A stretch of 64,000 nucleotides of DNA, from NCBI GenBank assembly GCA_000272025.2, contig AKCV02000014.1, positions 19,465 through 83,464 of the forward strand, read 5' to 3'. Under the pieces are notes generated by a model. It saw only the letters and a list, made by a program, of their open reading frames with translations. It made no database searches and was not told the origin of the DNA. Positions within the stretch are counted from its first letter, which is position 1. Each line of letters starts with the position of its first letter. Shown in pieces: positions 9,843-16,839 of the stretch. The position numbers and the translations under genes are program-made. This DNA is from Imbroritus primus (GTDB lineage: Bacteria; Pseudomonadota; Gammaproteobacteria; Burkholderiales; Burkholderiaceae).

Positions 9843-10712
9843 TCATGCGGCCATCCGGATGGGGATCTTGAGGTAGTGCACACCGTTGGATTCGGCGCGG
9901 GGGAGTTGGCCAGCCCGGATGTTGACCTGGATCGACGGCAGCAGCAGTGTGGGTGCCGCCAGGGTGGCGTCGCGCTGTTGGCGCATCGCGACGAACGCAT
10001 CCTCTTCGATCCCTTCTCGCACGTGGACGTTGCGCGCTCTCTCCTCGGCGACCGTGGTCTCCCACGCATAGCTGTCCCGCCCTGGCGCCTTGTAGTCGTG
10101 GCACAGGAATATCCGTGTCTCTGCCGGGAGAGCGAGCAACCGCTGTATGGAGCGAAACAAGGTCCGCGCGCCGCCTCCGGGGAAGTCGGCGCGCGCCGTG
10201 CCATAGTCGGGCATGAACAACGTGTCACCCACGAAGACCGCATCCCCGATGCGGTAGGAAACGCAAGCGGGGGTATGGCCCGGTGTGTGCAGGACTTCCA
10301 CCGTGAGTTCGCCGATCCTGAGGGTTTCTCCGTCTTGGAGAAGGCGATCGAACTCGCTGCCGTCGCCCGACACATCGTCGAGGTTGAAGACCGGGCGGAA
10401 GATGGTCTGCACGTCGCGGATGTGCTCACCGATGGCGACCTGGGCGCCAGTACGCTGCCGGATGTAGGGGGCCGCGCTCAGATGGTCGGCGTGGGCATGG
10501 GTTTCCAGTACGTAGGCGACGGTCAGGTCGCCACTGTGCGCGGCTTCCAGCACGCGGTCTGCGGATGCCGTGGAGGCCTTGCCGCTGCGATGGTCGTAGT
10601 CCAGAACAGGGTCGATCACCGCAGCTTGCCGCGTTGCCGGATCCGACACCAGATAGGTCACCGTGTTGGTCGGTTCGTCGAAGAAGGCTTGGATATGGGC
10701 TTGAGGCTGCAT
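9843..10712 (-). CDS. MBL-fold metallo-hydrolase, persulfide dioxygenase-like (ETHE1/Blh type)
   Basis: The chosen ATG has AAGGAG seven bases upstream and gives 289 residues. The metal-binding motif THAHADH (residues 71-77), HTPGHTPACVSY and GDTLFMPDYGTARADFPGG are typical of the ETHE1-like branch of the metallo-beta-lactamase fold, whose members oxidise glutathione persulfide to sulfite using one iron. The C-terminal part (about 230-289) extends beyond the core domain and ends in a segment I do not recognise. In Xylella and Agrobacterium a related enzyme (Blh) is controlled by BigR. Here the enzyme is divergent from a BigR-like gene and shares a promoter region with it, which supports the assignment. 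Confidence 0.8.
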   Translation of the reverse strand: MQPQAHIQAFFDEPTNTVTYLVSDPATRQAAVIDPVLDYDHRSGKASTASADRVLEAAHSGDLTVAYVLETHAHADHLSAAPYIRQRTGAQVAIGEHIRDVQTIFRPVFNLDDVSGDGSEFDRLLQDGETLRIGELTVEVLHTPGHTPACVSYRIGDAVFVGDTLFMPDYGTARADFPGGGARTLFRSIQRLLALPAETRIFLCHDYKAPGRDSYAWETTVAEERARNVHVREGIEEDAFVAMRQQRDATLAAPTLLLPSIQVNIRAGQLPRAESNGVHYLKIPIRMAA

Positions 10713-10745
10713 GCTGACTCCTTGTAAAGAGCACATCTTGAGTTC

Positions 10746-10772
10746 ATTATATATTAGAATCCACTAAATTAG
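10746..10772. promoter_or_regulatory. Divergent promoter/operator: TTAG-N6-CTAA overlapping a -10 hexamer
   Basis: The plus strand reads ATTATA (10746-10751), which is TATAAT on the minus strand, then two bases, then TTAG (10754-10757), six bases and CTAA (10764-10767), within an AT-rich imperfect palindrome ending in ATTAG. The -10 lies 33 bp upstream of the metallo-hydrolase start. The element sits between that gene and the divergent bigR-like repressor. The same arrangement recurs ahead of the peroxiredoxin gene at 16547-16568. I infer binding by the BigR-like repressor, blocking RNA polymerase. Confidence 0.7.
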
Positions 10773-10795
10773 AGGACTTGAAGTCGAGGACACCC

Positions 10796-11107
10796 GTGGC
10801 ACTGAGCAAGAAAGACCAGCGATTCATCCAGGAAGGCGCGGCCAAGGCGGCGGCGATGTTGCGCGCCATCGGCAACGAGCACCGGATGTTGGTGCTGTGT
10901 CTGCTGATCGAGCACGGGGAGCTGACCGTAGGTGCGCTGTTGGAGCACGTGGCGCTGAGCCAGTCAGCGCTGTCGCAGCATTTGGCGAAGATGCGCGAGG
11001 AGGGACTGGTGACGTTCCGCCGTGAATCCCAGACTTTGTGCTACCGCATCGACAACCCCGATGTCGAAAAGCTGATGGCGACCCTCAAGGCCATGTTTTG
11101 TCCCTGA
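10796..11107 (+). CDS. bigR: ArsR-family repressor, BigR/SqrR-like persulfide sensor
   Basis: Translation probably starts at GTG 10796, with GAGGA five bases ahead, giving 103 residues; a TTG six codons upstream has poor spacing. The winged-helix core includes LLEHVALSQSALSQHLAKMR, the recognition-helix region. Two cysteines, in LVLCLLIEH (Cys35) and in the C-terminal FCP (Cys102), match in place the pair that forms a disulfide or polysulfide bridge in BigR and SqrR when sulfide or persulfide is present. A third cysteine occurs in TLCYRID. It is divergent from a persulfide-dioxygenase-like gene and a cytochrome bd operon, and probably represses them and the 16.5-kb operon until reactive sulfur rises. 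Confidence 0.8.
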   Translation: MALSKKDQRFIQEGAAKAAAMLRAIGNEHRMLVLCLLIEHGELTVGALLEHVALSQSALSQHLAKMREEGLVTFRRESQTLCYRIDNPDVEKLMATLKAMFCP

Positions 11108-11136
11108 CCGCCGGTCGAAGTCGCTGCGGTGCCGGG

Positions 11137-11155
11137 GGCTGCGGTAGGCGCAGCC
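11137..11155 (+). terminator. Hairpin after the bigR-like gene
   Basis: GGCTGCG, a five-base loop and CGCAGCC form a 7-bp GC-rich stem 30 bp after the repressor stop. No T-run follows immediately. It could be a weak attenuator between the repressor and the DUF2892 gene. Confidence 0.3.
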
Positions 11156-11225
11156 GCTGCCGTCGCGCGGCCCCGAGGCCGAGGGCTACGCAGAGTTAGT
11201 TTTTTGTTGAAGAAGGAGATTGCAC

Positions 11226-11426
11226 ATGAAATCCAACGTTGGTGGTATCGATAGGATCCTGCGCATCGTGGTCGGCATCGTCTTGATTGCCTTGGCTGCC
11301 ACGGGAACCGTGGGGTGGTGGGGCTGGCTGGGGGTTGTGCCCTTGCTGACCGGATTGGTGAGCTTCTGCCCTCTGTATCCGCTACTGGGCTTCAGCACCT
11401 GCCCTTTGAAGTCCAAGCAGCCCTGA
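11226..11426 (+). CDS. DUF2892 (YgaP-like) small membrane protein
   Basis: This 66-residue protein opens with MKSNVGGIDRILRIVVGIVL and has two hydrophobic helices joined by a GWWGWLG turn. It ends SFCPLYPLLGFSTCPLKSK, with two cysteines near the membrane end of the second helix. This is the classic DUF2892 pattern (inner membrane protein YgaP type), in some proteins fused to rhodanese domains. AGGAG lies eight bases before the ATG. A second DUF2892 protein is encoded at 21774. Rhodanese and sulfide genes nearby suggest a part in sulfane-sulfur handling at the membrane, but no reaction is proven for the domain alone. Confidence 0.85.
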   Translation: MKSNVGGIDRILRIVVGIVLIALAATGTVGWWGWLGVVPLLTGLVSFCPLYPLLGFSTCPLKSKQP

Positions 11427-11768
11427 ACGCATCCAGGATGCATTGCCGGCGGGAGTGCGCCGGTATGCTCAGGCGAATGGGCGTTTGGTCAACGCCAGCG
11501 CTCGCCTGCACAAAGCCGGCTCCCTGGCTGCACGCAGCGAGCACTTGGCGCCATCTGCTGGAGTGACGTCGAACGCGGTGAGACGGGAGAAAGCCTGCTG
11601 GGCGATGCCGTCCGGCATTGAAGAGATGGCGCAAAGCGCGCTCAATGCCCCAAGCCTCGCCTGGGAGGACCACGGCAGGGCCGCGTTGCCGACTCCTTGC
11701 GCAATCTTGCCTGGGAACCGTGTGTCGCGTGTTTCCGAGCCCCACACCTTCTTCGACAGGAGTATTCC
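11427..11768. other. 342-bp gap with no gene recognised
   Basis: The gap lies between the DUF2892 gene and the methyltransferase. Open frames cross it on both strands, but none has a recognisable domain or a supported start. An AGGAG at the right end serves the downstream GTG. No clear promoter was found. Confidence 0.4.
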
Positions 11769-12176
11769 GTGACCTCTGAATCCATCGCCGCCGCCAGAAC
11801 ATGGAACGAGCGATTTTCCGGCGAAGACTATGTGTTTGGTCGCGAACCCAATGAATACCTGCGCGCTCAGGCAGAGCTGTTCGCGCCCGGCAGCCGCGTC
11901 CTGTGCGTGGCCGACGGCGAAGGGCGCAACAGTGTCTGGCTCGCTCGCCAGGGCCTGCAGGTCGAGGCTTTCGATGTGGCACAGGCGGGCGTGGCCAAGG
12001 CCCGCAGGCTGGCTGACGAAGCAGAGGTGTCTGTGGCCTACCATGTCGCTGGCTGCGATGAGTGGCCGTGGGCCGTGGATGCCTACGACGTCGTCGTCGC
12101 GGTGTTCGTCCAGTTCGCTGATCCCGAGATGCGCGAACGGTCGGCGCTTGTGGGACTTGTTGCGCGCAAGCCTTGA
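11769..12176 (+). pseudogene. SAM-dependent methyltransferase with an internal in-frame deletion
   Basis: GTG 11769, preceded by AGGAG, starts a 135-residue product. Residues 1-110 look like a class I (TehB-like) methyltransferase: WNERFSGEDYVFGREPNEYL, then motif I as VLCVADGEGRNSVWLA, then VVAVFVQFADPEMRER. Family members normally continue with a further 60 or so residues (the LKPGG strand and substrate region) before a C-terminal end resembling RSALVGLVARKP. Here MRER joins directly to SALVGLVARKP near position 12140. I therefore read this as a gene that has lost about 60 codons in frame and is probably inactive, although a stable short protein cannot be excluded. Confidence 0.65.
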
Positions 12177-12191
12177 ACGGAAGCATGCGGC

Positions 12192-12560
12192 ATGTCCTAC
12201 CTTGATGACCCTCGTGTGTTGTTCGCCGCCGAACGAACCTTGCTCGCCTGGCAACGCACCGCCATAGCGCTGATGGGCTTCGGCTTCGTCGTCGAGCGCT
12301 TCGGGCTGTTTCTGCGCATGATCAGCAACCAGCCGATCTCCGATGCCCAGCGGGGATTCTCGTTGTGGCTGGGGGTCGTGTTGTTGATGCTCGGCGCGGG
12401 CGTGGCCGTCGTCTCTGCGCTACAGTTTCGTCGAGTCCTGCGCGGGTTGGGCAAGCAGGAGATCCCCGCCGGTTACTGGACCACCCTGGGCATCTGGCTC
12501 AACTTCATTCTCGCGTTTGTCGCGCTCACGATTGCGGTGTACTTCGTGATCAGTGCATAA
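12192..12560 (+). CDS. DUF202 (YidH-like) inner membrane protein
   Basis: This 122-residue protein has the DUF202 signature LFAAERTLLAWQRTAIALMGFGF near the N terminus (residues 10-32). Two further hydrophobic helices lie at about 55-80 and 95-120. Its function is unknown. It starts 15 bp after the truncated methyltransferase on the same strand and is the last plus-strand gene before the convergent DsrE-like gene. Confidence 0.85.
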   Translation: MSYLDDPRVLFAAERTLLAWQRTAIALMGFGFVVERFGLFLRMISNQPISDAQRGFSLWLGVVLLMLGAGVAVVSALQFRRVLRGLGKQEIPAGYWTTLGIWLNFILAFVALTIAVYFVISA

Positions 12561-12694
12561 AGGGATATAGGCGATTGTGATGCCCCGGTGATAAAAGGCC
12601 GTGCGACCCTGGAGTCTCCGCAGCAGCGGACGTTAAAGGCTGGCTGCTGACAGACCACGGGCCCTGAAAGTTGGCGACCTCGACGATGCCGACG

Positions 12695-12715
12695 CCCTGG
12701 TCGATACGACCAGGG
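12695..12715. terminator. Strong hairpin between convergent genes
   Basis: CCCTGGTCG, the loop ATA and CGACCAGGG form a perfect 9-bp stem between the DUF202 gene and the convergent DsrE-like gene. It has no T-run on either side, so it is a terminator only by position. The surrounding 210 bp hold no gene I can support. Confidence 0.4.
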
Positions 12716-12770
12716 GCTGCAAACGCCGCAACGGCCTGGGCGGTCCCCTTGGTTGTGAACCGCCTGCAGG

Positions 12771-13196
12771 TCAGAACGCCAATGTCTTCACGCCGGGCTT
12801 GAGCAGATGGGCCGCCACATCTGCCGGTTTGGCTGCCGTGACGCCAGCCAACAGGTCGGTCGGCTGCTTGCCGGTGTTGGGCAGATAAAGCGCGCAGACT
12901 TCTACCTTCGCGCCGCCTTTGATGAGTCCTTGCAGCATCTGCTGCGGCGTGACGTTGCGGGGCTTGAGAGTTGGTTGAGCCTTGGCGCCTTCCTGGCCGG
13001 TCAAGGCGATGTCGCCGGCTGCGTCGCACAGCAACACGCGCACTGCTGCCTTCTGTTCCAGCGCTTGGCCTGCCAGCACCAAGCCGGCACCCTGCGCCAT
13101 GGGACTGGCCGAGTGGATTGACACGAACAGTTCTTCTGCCTGGGCGGCCGCTGCTGTGCAGACGAGCGCAAGTGCGAGTGCTATGGACTTTTTCAT
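12771..13196 (-). CDS. Exported DsrE-like sulfur-relay family protein
   Basis: This 141-residue protein begins with a clear Sec signal peptide, MKKSIALALALVCTAAAAQA, cleaved before EELFVSI. The mature part follows the DsrE/DsrF-like fold: SPMAQGAGLVLAGQALEQ, RVLLCDAAGDIAL (Cys57) and a late cysteine in VCALYLPNTGK (Cys101). DsrE-type proteins carry sulfur as a cysteine persulfide, and Cys101 sits where the carrier cysteine usually lies. A periplasmic location is unusual for a sulfur carrier but known in this group. It is the last gene of the minus-strand sulfur operon, 42 bp after the preceding gene. Confidence 0.8.
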   Translation of the reverse strand: MKKSIALALALVCTAAAAQAEELFVSIHSASPMAQGAGLVLAGQALEQKAAVRVLLCDAAGDIALTGQEGAKAQPTLKPRNVTPQQMLQGLIKGGAKVEVCALYLPNTGKQPTDLLAGVTAAKPADVAAHLLKPGVKTLAF

Positions 13197-13238
13197 GGGA
13201 AGGCTCCTTGGTTGGATGAAACGGGAACGGGCACCCCA

Positions 13239-13784
13239 TCAAGGGGGTGCGATACCCAGGCTGCGACGCAGCGATGCTGCATCAGGCAGGTATTCGATGG
13301 TTTGGACACGCTGGTCCTCCAGCGAAATCAGCGTGACCTCCTTAGGCTTTCGGGGCAGATGACCCGTGACCTCGGAGTTCTGGACTAAGCCGACCTGGAA
13401 GGGAAAATCGCGCAACTTGGGAAGCGCGAACATGCGGGTCACCATCGCAGGCATGCCGCTGATGTCCGCGATGTAGACGAGTCGACGCTCAGCAAAAACG
13501 GACGGGTGCAGACGCAACGCATCGCTCACGATGTCGCTCGCCGTCTTGTCGGCCGCAAAAACCACAAAACGAGTGGTCGCCTCGATGCTCACTTGGCGCT
13601 CGTGCTGGTCCGTAACGCTCAGGGGTGGCAAGAGACTTCCTGGAGCCAAGGGCGCGGCCAGCAGCGGGATGGAGGCGCCTCCAATGGCCACTGCGAGCAG
13701 GAGCAGCGGGACCCGCCGGCGGGCGATACCTCTCTTGGCCATCGCCAGCGGTTGGTGTGCATAGTGGCTGGGCTGGGGGCTCAT
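13239..13784 (-). CDS. Membrane-anchored protein of unknown function
   Basis: The ATG at 13784 overlaps the stop of the upstream flavoprotein (ATGA), so the two are translationally coupled. The product has 181 residues: a short basic N terminus, one hydrophobic anchor (about residues 25-45), then a periplasmic domain beginning PLSVTDQHERQVSI. That opening and RFVVFAADKTASDIV resemble a thioredoxin-like (TlpA/AhpC) fold, but there is no CxxC motif. The later segment contains VYIADISGMPAMVTRMFALP. I do not recognise a family with known function. Context suggests a partner of the SQR-like enzyme. Confidence 0.7.
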   Translation of the reverse strand: MSPQPSHYAHQPLAMAKRGIARRRVPLLLLAVAIGGASIPLLAAPLAPGSLLPPLSVTDQHERQVSIEATTRFVVFAADKTASDIVSDALRLHPSVFAERRLVYIADISGMPAMVTRMFALPKLRDFPFQVGLVQNSEVTGHLPRKPKEVTLISLEDQRVQTIEYLPDAASLRRSLGIAPP

Positions 13785-14926
13785 CGGTACTGCCTGAGAT
13801 AGTTCCACTCGAAGCCACGCTTGGCCCAATGGAAAAAACGGGTCGAAGGCAGCAGCACATTGCGTTGCGGGGTGCGCCAGACCAGGGTTCCATGATCGAT
13901 CGCATCCACGATGCAGATCAGCTCGACGCGGAAGGTCTCGCTCGATGGGCGGCCGTCCAGGTCGGCGATCAGGTTGGTCGCCGCGGCCTTGGCCTGCAGG
14001 TCCGCCATATGGGCCTGCTTGGGCATCCAGTCCGGGCCGGGGAAGCTGCCTGAGTCGCCGACCACGACCACGCGCTCGAAGCCAGGCACCCGGCAATGCG
14101 CGTCGACCTGTACCAGGCCGCCCGGGGACCGGGGGAGCGTCGTTGCATCAAACCAAGCGTTACCAGTCATGCCGGGCATGAAAAGGATCAGGTCTGCCGC
14201 GAACGATCCGCCTTCCGTCACAACCCGGTTGGCCTCGAATCGCACCAGCTTGTGGCCCAGGTGGGTCCGGATGCCGCGCCGTTCCATTTCCCGGAGCAGG
14301 TGCTTCACGGTCTTCATGCCGAGACGGTTGCCGGGCTCGGAGGACGGATTGAAGAAGACGAGATCGAAGTGCTGGCGCCGGCCTTCCCGTTTGAGCTGCT
14401 CGTCGATGCCGAACAGGAACTCGAACATCGGGCCGCCGCGCACCGCACTGGGTTCATTCGGATTTCCCGCGAAGCCGACGGCGATCGTGCCGCCGGTCAT
14501 TTCGCGCAGTCGATCGCGGATGCGTTCTGCCGCAGAGATGCCTTCGCAGGGTGTGATGGCATGCTCGATGCCGGGCAGCTTCTTGATGAAGCGCCCGCCG
14601 GTGGCGAGAACCAGGCCGTCGTTGACGACATCGCCGGTGCTTGTCTGCACGGTGCGGCCATCATCGGCGAGGCCGGTGACTTCGGCCGAGACAAAGCGCA
14701 CGCGCTGGCGCTGCAGAAAGCCGTCCAACGGCACGATCAGATCCTCGCGGCGGCGCAAGCCGCTCGGGATCCAGATGATGCCCGGAAGGTAGTGCAGTTC
14801 CGGGCGCGGTGCAACCAGCGTGATCTGCGCCGCGGGATCACGACGCCGCAGTTCGCGGATCGTCGACAGGCCGGCAAAGCCAGCACCCAGGACCACGATG
14901 TGTCGGGGATTCTGCACGGTCGTCAT
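13781..14926 (-). CDS. SQR-like FAD/NAD(P)-dependent oxidoreductase
   Basis: This 381-residue protein has the dinucleotide motif VLGAGFAGLS near the N terminus, a second ATGG element near residue 110, and a C-terminal FFHWAKRGFEWNYL tail of the kind that seats sulfide:quinone oxidoreductases on the membrane. Cysteines occur at 127, 278 and 338. At the place where canonical SQRs carry a catalytic cysteine in the middle of the chain (here EPSAVRGGPMFEF, about 159-170) there is none. It may therefore be an SQR relative with another electron donor, or a type that uses Cys127 or Cys338. It sits between a Rieske protein and a DsrE-like gene. Confidence 0.75.
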   Translation of the reverse strand: MTTVQNPRHIVVLGAGFAGLSTIRELRRRDPAAQITLVAPRPELHYLPGIIWIPSGLRRREDLIVPLDGFLQRQRVRFVSAEVTGLADDGRTVQTSTGDVVNDGLVLATGGRFIKKLPGIEHAITPCEGISAAERIRDRLREMTGGTIAVGFAGNPNEPSAVRGGPMFEFLFGIDEQLKREGRRQHFDLVFFNPSSEPGNRLGMKTVKHLLREMERRGIRTHLGHKLVRFEANRVVTEGGSFAADLILFMPGMTGNAWFDATTLPRSPGGLVQVDAHCRVPGFERVVVVGDSGSFPGPDWMPKQAHMADLQAKAAATNLIADLDGRPSSETFRVELICIVDAIDHGTLVWRTPQRNVLLPSTRFFHWAKRGFEWNYLRQYR

Positions 14927-15018
14927 GGCAGTGCGTTCGAGGCGTCCCCTGCAAGATCAGCAGGCACCGGGGGCAACGCGGTGAACCTCGCGCCGGACAG
15001 GGAAATGGATGGCGACAT
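14923..15018 (-). CDS. Possible 31-aa coupled small ORF
   Basis: An ATG at 15018, 14 bp after the Rieske stop, opens a 31-codon frame. It ends in a TGA overlapping the ATG of the SQR-like gene (ATGA). It encodes MSPSISLSGARFTALPPVPA and then a short tail ending NALP. It has no recognisable domain. The coupled stop/start suggests it may be translated, if only to deliver ribosomes to the next gene. Confidence 0.25.
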   Translation of the reverse strand: MSPSISLSGARFTALPPVPADLAGDASNALP

Positions 15019-15032
15019 GGTTGGATGCCCTC

Positions 15033-15638
15033 TCAGGCCGACTCGTCGCCGATGACGACACGTGCGTCGCTCAGGAAACGGTGCGGCGGGATTTCGAGAT
15101 TGGTGGGTGCCGGCTTGTTCTTGAACACCCGACCGGCGAGGTCGAAGGTCGAGCCGTGGCAGGGACAGAAGAACCCCCCATGCCAGTCTTCGCCAACGCT
15201 CGGGTTGGAAGTGCCCGCAGCCACCGCGCTGGGAGAACACCCGAGATGGGTGCAGATCCCGATGGCAACGAATAGGTCTTGTCGCTCGGAGCGGCCGGGA
15301 TTGCGCAGGGCTTCCGGCAAGGCATCCTTGCTGGAGTTGGGGTCGGCGAGCTTGTCGTCCTGCCCGCTGAGTGCGGCGATCATTTCCGGCGTGCGTCGCA
15401 TGATCCATACGGGCTTGCCCCGCCATTCGACCGTCTTCAATCCGCCGGGCGGGATGTCCGCCAGGTCGACTTCGACCGCCGCGCCCGCTGCTCTTGCCCG
15501 TTCACTGGGCGCAAAACTAGAGACGAAGGGGATGGCGGTCGCCGCGGCCGCAACACCGCCGGCCGCAGTCGTGGCGATCAGCCATGCGCGGCGCTCAGGA
15601 TCCATGGCGCTGGAAGGAGGAAGGGCAAGGTCGCTCAT
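15033..15638 (-). CDS. petA: Rieske iron-sulfur protein (ubiquinol-cytochrome c reductase type)
   Basis: The ATG at 15638 has AGGAG seven bases upstream and gives 201 residues. An N-terminal anchor and Tat-like region (ERRAWLIATTAAGGVAAAAT) is followed by a hinge and the cluster-binding motifs CTHLGC (residues 129-134) and CPCHGS (158-163). These give the two Cys and two His ligands of a Rieske [2Fe-2S] cluster. No cytochrome b or c1 gene is present, so this is a stand-alone copy. It lies between the peroxiredoxin and the SQR-like gene in one direction, and may exchange with the bc1 complex or serve the SQR-like enzyme as a redox partner. Confidence 0.88.
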   Translation of the reverse strand: MSDLALPPSSAMDPERRAWLIATTAAGGVAAAATAIPFVSSFAPSERARAAGAAVEVDLADIPPGGLKTVEWRGKPVWIMRRTPEMIAALSGQDDKLADPNSSKDALPEALRNPGRSERQDLFVAIGICTHLGCSPSAVAAGTSNPSVGEDWHGGFFCPCHGSTFDLAGRVFKNKPAPTNLEIPPHRFLSDARVVIGDESA

Positions 15639-15856
15639 GTCGGGCTCCTGGTGCGCGGCTGACGATGCAACCGCATAGGGGCTGAGGGCTGGTCCGGTGG
15701 CCGGTGCGCCAAAGCGCTTGCGCGGCACAGGCTGAACCGGACAGCGGCCGCAGGCTGGACGGCTGTTCGACGCGAGAGCGCAGATGACGCGCCCAGTCCT
15801 CCAGTAGCCCAGATCCCACGGCGCGGGGCTGCGGCCTTTCGGTCGCAACGCCGGAC

Positions 15857-16507
15857 TTAAAGGCTCTTCGTCGAGAAGTACCAGTCCGTGGTCTTGTAGC
15901 CTTCGCCCATACGCTGCTTGATGGCGTCGGGGCTCTTGGGTGGGGGAACGATCACATCGCATCCCGGCGTCCACCCCTCGGGGGTCGCGACCTGGTTGGC
16001 GTCGCTCGTTTGCATGGCCGTGAGCAGGCGCACGAACTCGTCGATCGAGCGGCCGTTGCTCATGGGGTAATACACCATGGCGCGCAGGATGCCGTTCGGA
16101 TCGATGAAGAACGTCGCGCGCACGGCCTGCGTGTCGGCTGCGCCCGGGTGCACCATGCCATAGGCACGGGCCACGTCCATCTTGATGTCCTCGATGATCG
16201 GGAAGCTGATCTCGACGCCGAACTTCTCCTGGATGTTCTGCGTCCAGGCCAGGTGCGAGTACAGGCTGTCGATGGACAGGCCGATCAGTTCGCAGTTCAT
16301 GCCGCGGAACGTGTCGGCAGCCTTCTGAAAGCCGATGAACTCGGTGGTGCAGACCGGCGTGAAGTCAGCCGGGTGCGAGAACAGGATCAGCCACTTGCCC
16401 TTGTAGTCCGCCAGGCTGCGCTCGCCGTGGGTGGTCTTGGCCTTGAAGTCCGGGGCAGGCTCGTTGAGGCGGGGGAAGGCGACGGTCGCCGAGTTGGTGT
16501 CTTGCAT
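15857..16507 (-). CDS. Peroxiredoxin, Prx6-like
   Basis: This 216-residue protein carries the peroxidatic motif PADFTPVCTTE with Cys53. A long C-terminal domain contains GWTPGCDVIVPPP (Cys about 187), as in the Prx6 subgroup, where a second cysteine can resolve the sulfenate. It reduces peroxides, and such enzymes also handle persulfides. AAGAGG precedes the ATG. It is the first gene of the minus-strand sulfur group. Its promoter carries the same TTAG-N6-CTAA element as the cyd operon. A 218-bp gap separates it from the Rieske gene, so the downstream genes may have an additional promoter. Confidence 0.92.
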   Translation of the reverse strand: MQDTNSATVAFPRLNEPAPDFKAKTTHGERSLADYKGKWLILFSHPADFTPVCTTEFIGFQKAADTFRGMNCELIGLSIDSLYSHLAWTQNIQEKFGVEISFPIIEDIKMDVARAYGMVHPGAADTQAVRATFFIDPNGILRAMVYYPMSNGRSIDEFVRLLTAMQTSDANQVATPEGWTPGCDVIVPPPKSPDAIKQRMGEGYKTTDWYFSTKSL

Positions 16508-16546
16508 GATGACCTCTTCAGTTGAAGGTTGTGCGTCGAAGTGACC

Positions 16547-16568
16547 ATCATATATTAGTTCATGCTAA
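16547..16568 (-). promoter_or_regulatory. Peroxiredoxin promoter with second TTAG-N6-CTAA operator
   Basis: The plus strand reads ATCATA (16547-16552), which is TATGAT on the minus strand, then two bases, TTAG (16555-16558), six bases and CTAA (16565-16568). Geometry and flanking bases (ATATTAG, CTAAATTAGAA) match the element at 10746-10772 exactly in spacing. The -10 lies 39 bp before the peroxiredoxin ATG. It is probably bound by the BigR-like repressor. Confidence 0.7.
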
Positions 16569-16839
16569 ATTAGAATACGTTGAAATAAAAGTATTGAGGT
16601 CATTGTTGTCGCCTATCAAGAAGCAACGATCCAGCGAGTGGACAGCGAAGGGTGAGCCGCGAGCCTGGGAGCGCAGGCCCGACTGGGTGGCGGCAGCACA
16701 ACCTGCCAAGCGCCAAGGCCATCTCAACCTGTTGAAGTATGGTGGCAAGCAGGATGCGGCCTGCATGAGGCCGACGCTGGGGCAGTCCTCGCCGTCCACT
16801 CGCGAAGACGGGACTGCGATCAACGATGGCAGGTGCCGC
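16569..16839. other. Gap between peroxiredoxin promoter and second arsR gene, nothing recognised
   Basis: With the promoter, the gene-free stretch is 332 bp. Apart from the operator at its left end I see no gene, repeat or terminator. A modest open frame on the minus strand has no recognisable domain. Confidence 0.4.

Noticed and set aside
10778..10795. TTG at 10778 as the start of the bigR-like gene
   Set aside because: The GAGGA ahead of it is only one base away, whereas GTG 10796 has proper spacing and fits family length.
11443..11772. 110-codon plus-strand frame between the DUF2892 and methyltransferase genes
   Set aside because: It has no recognisable domain, no supported start, and it overlaps the ribosome-binding site of the methyltransferase.
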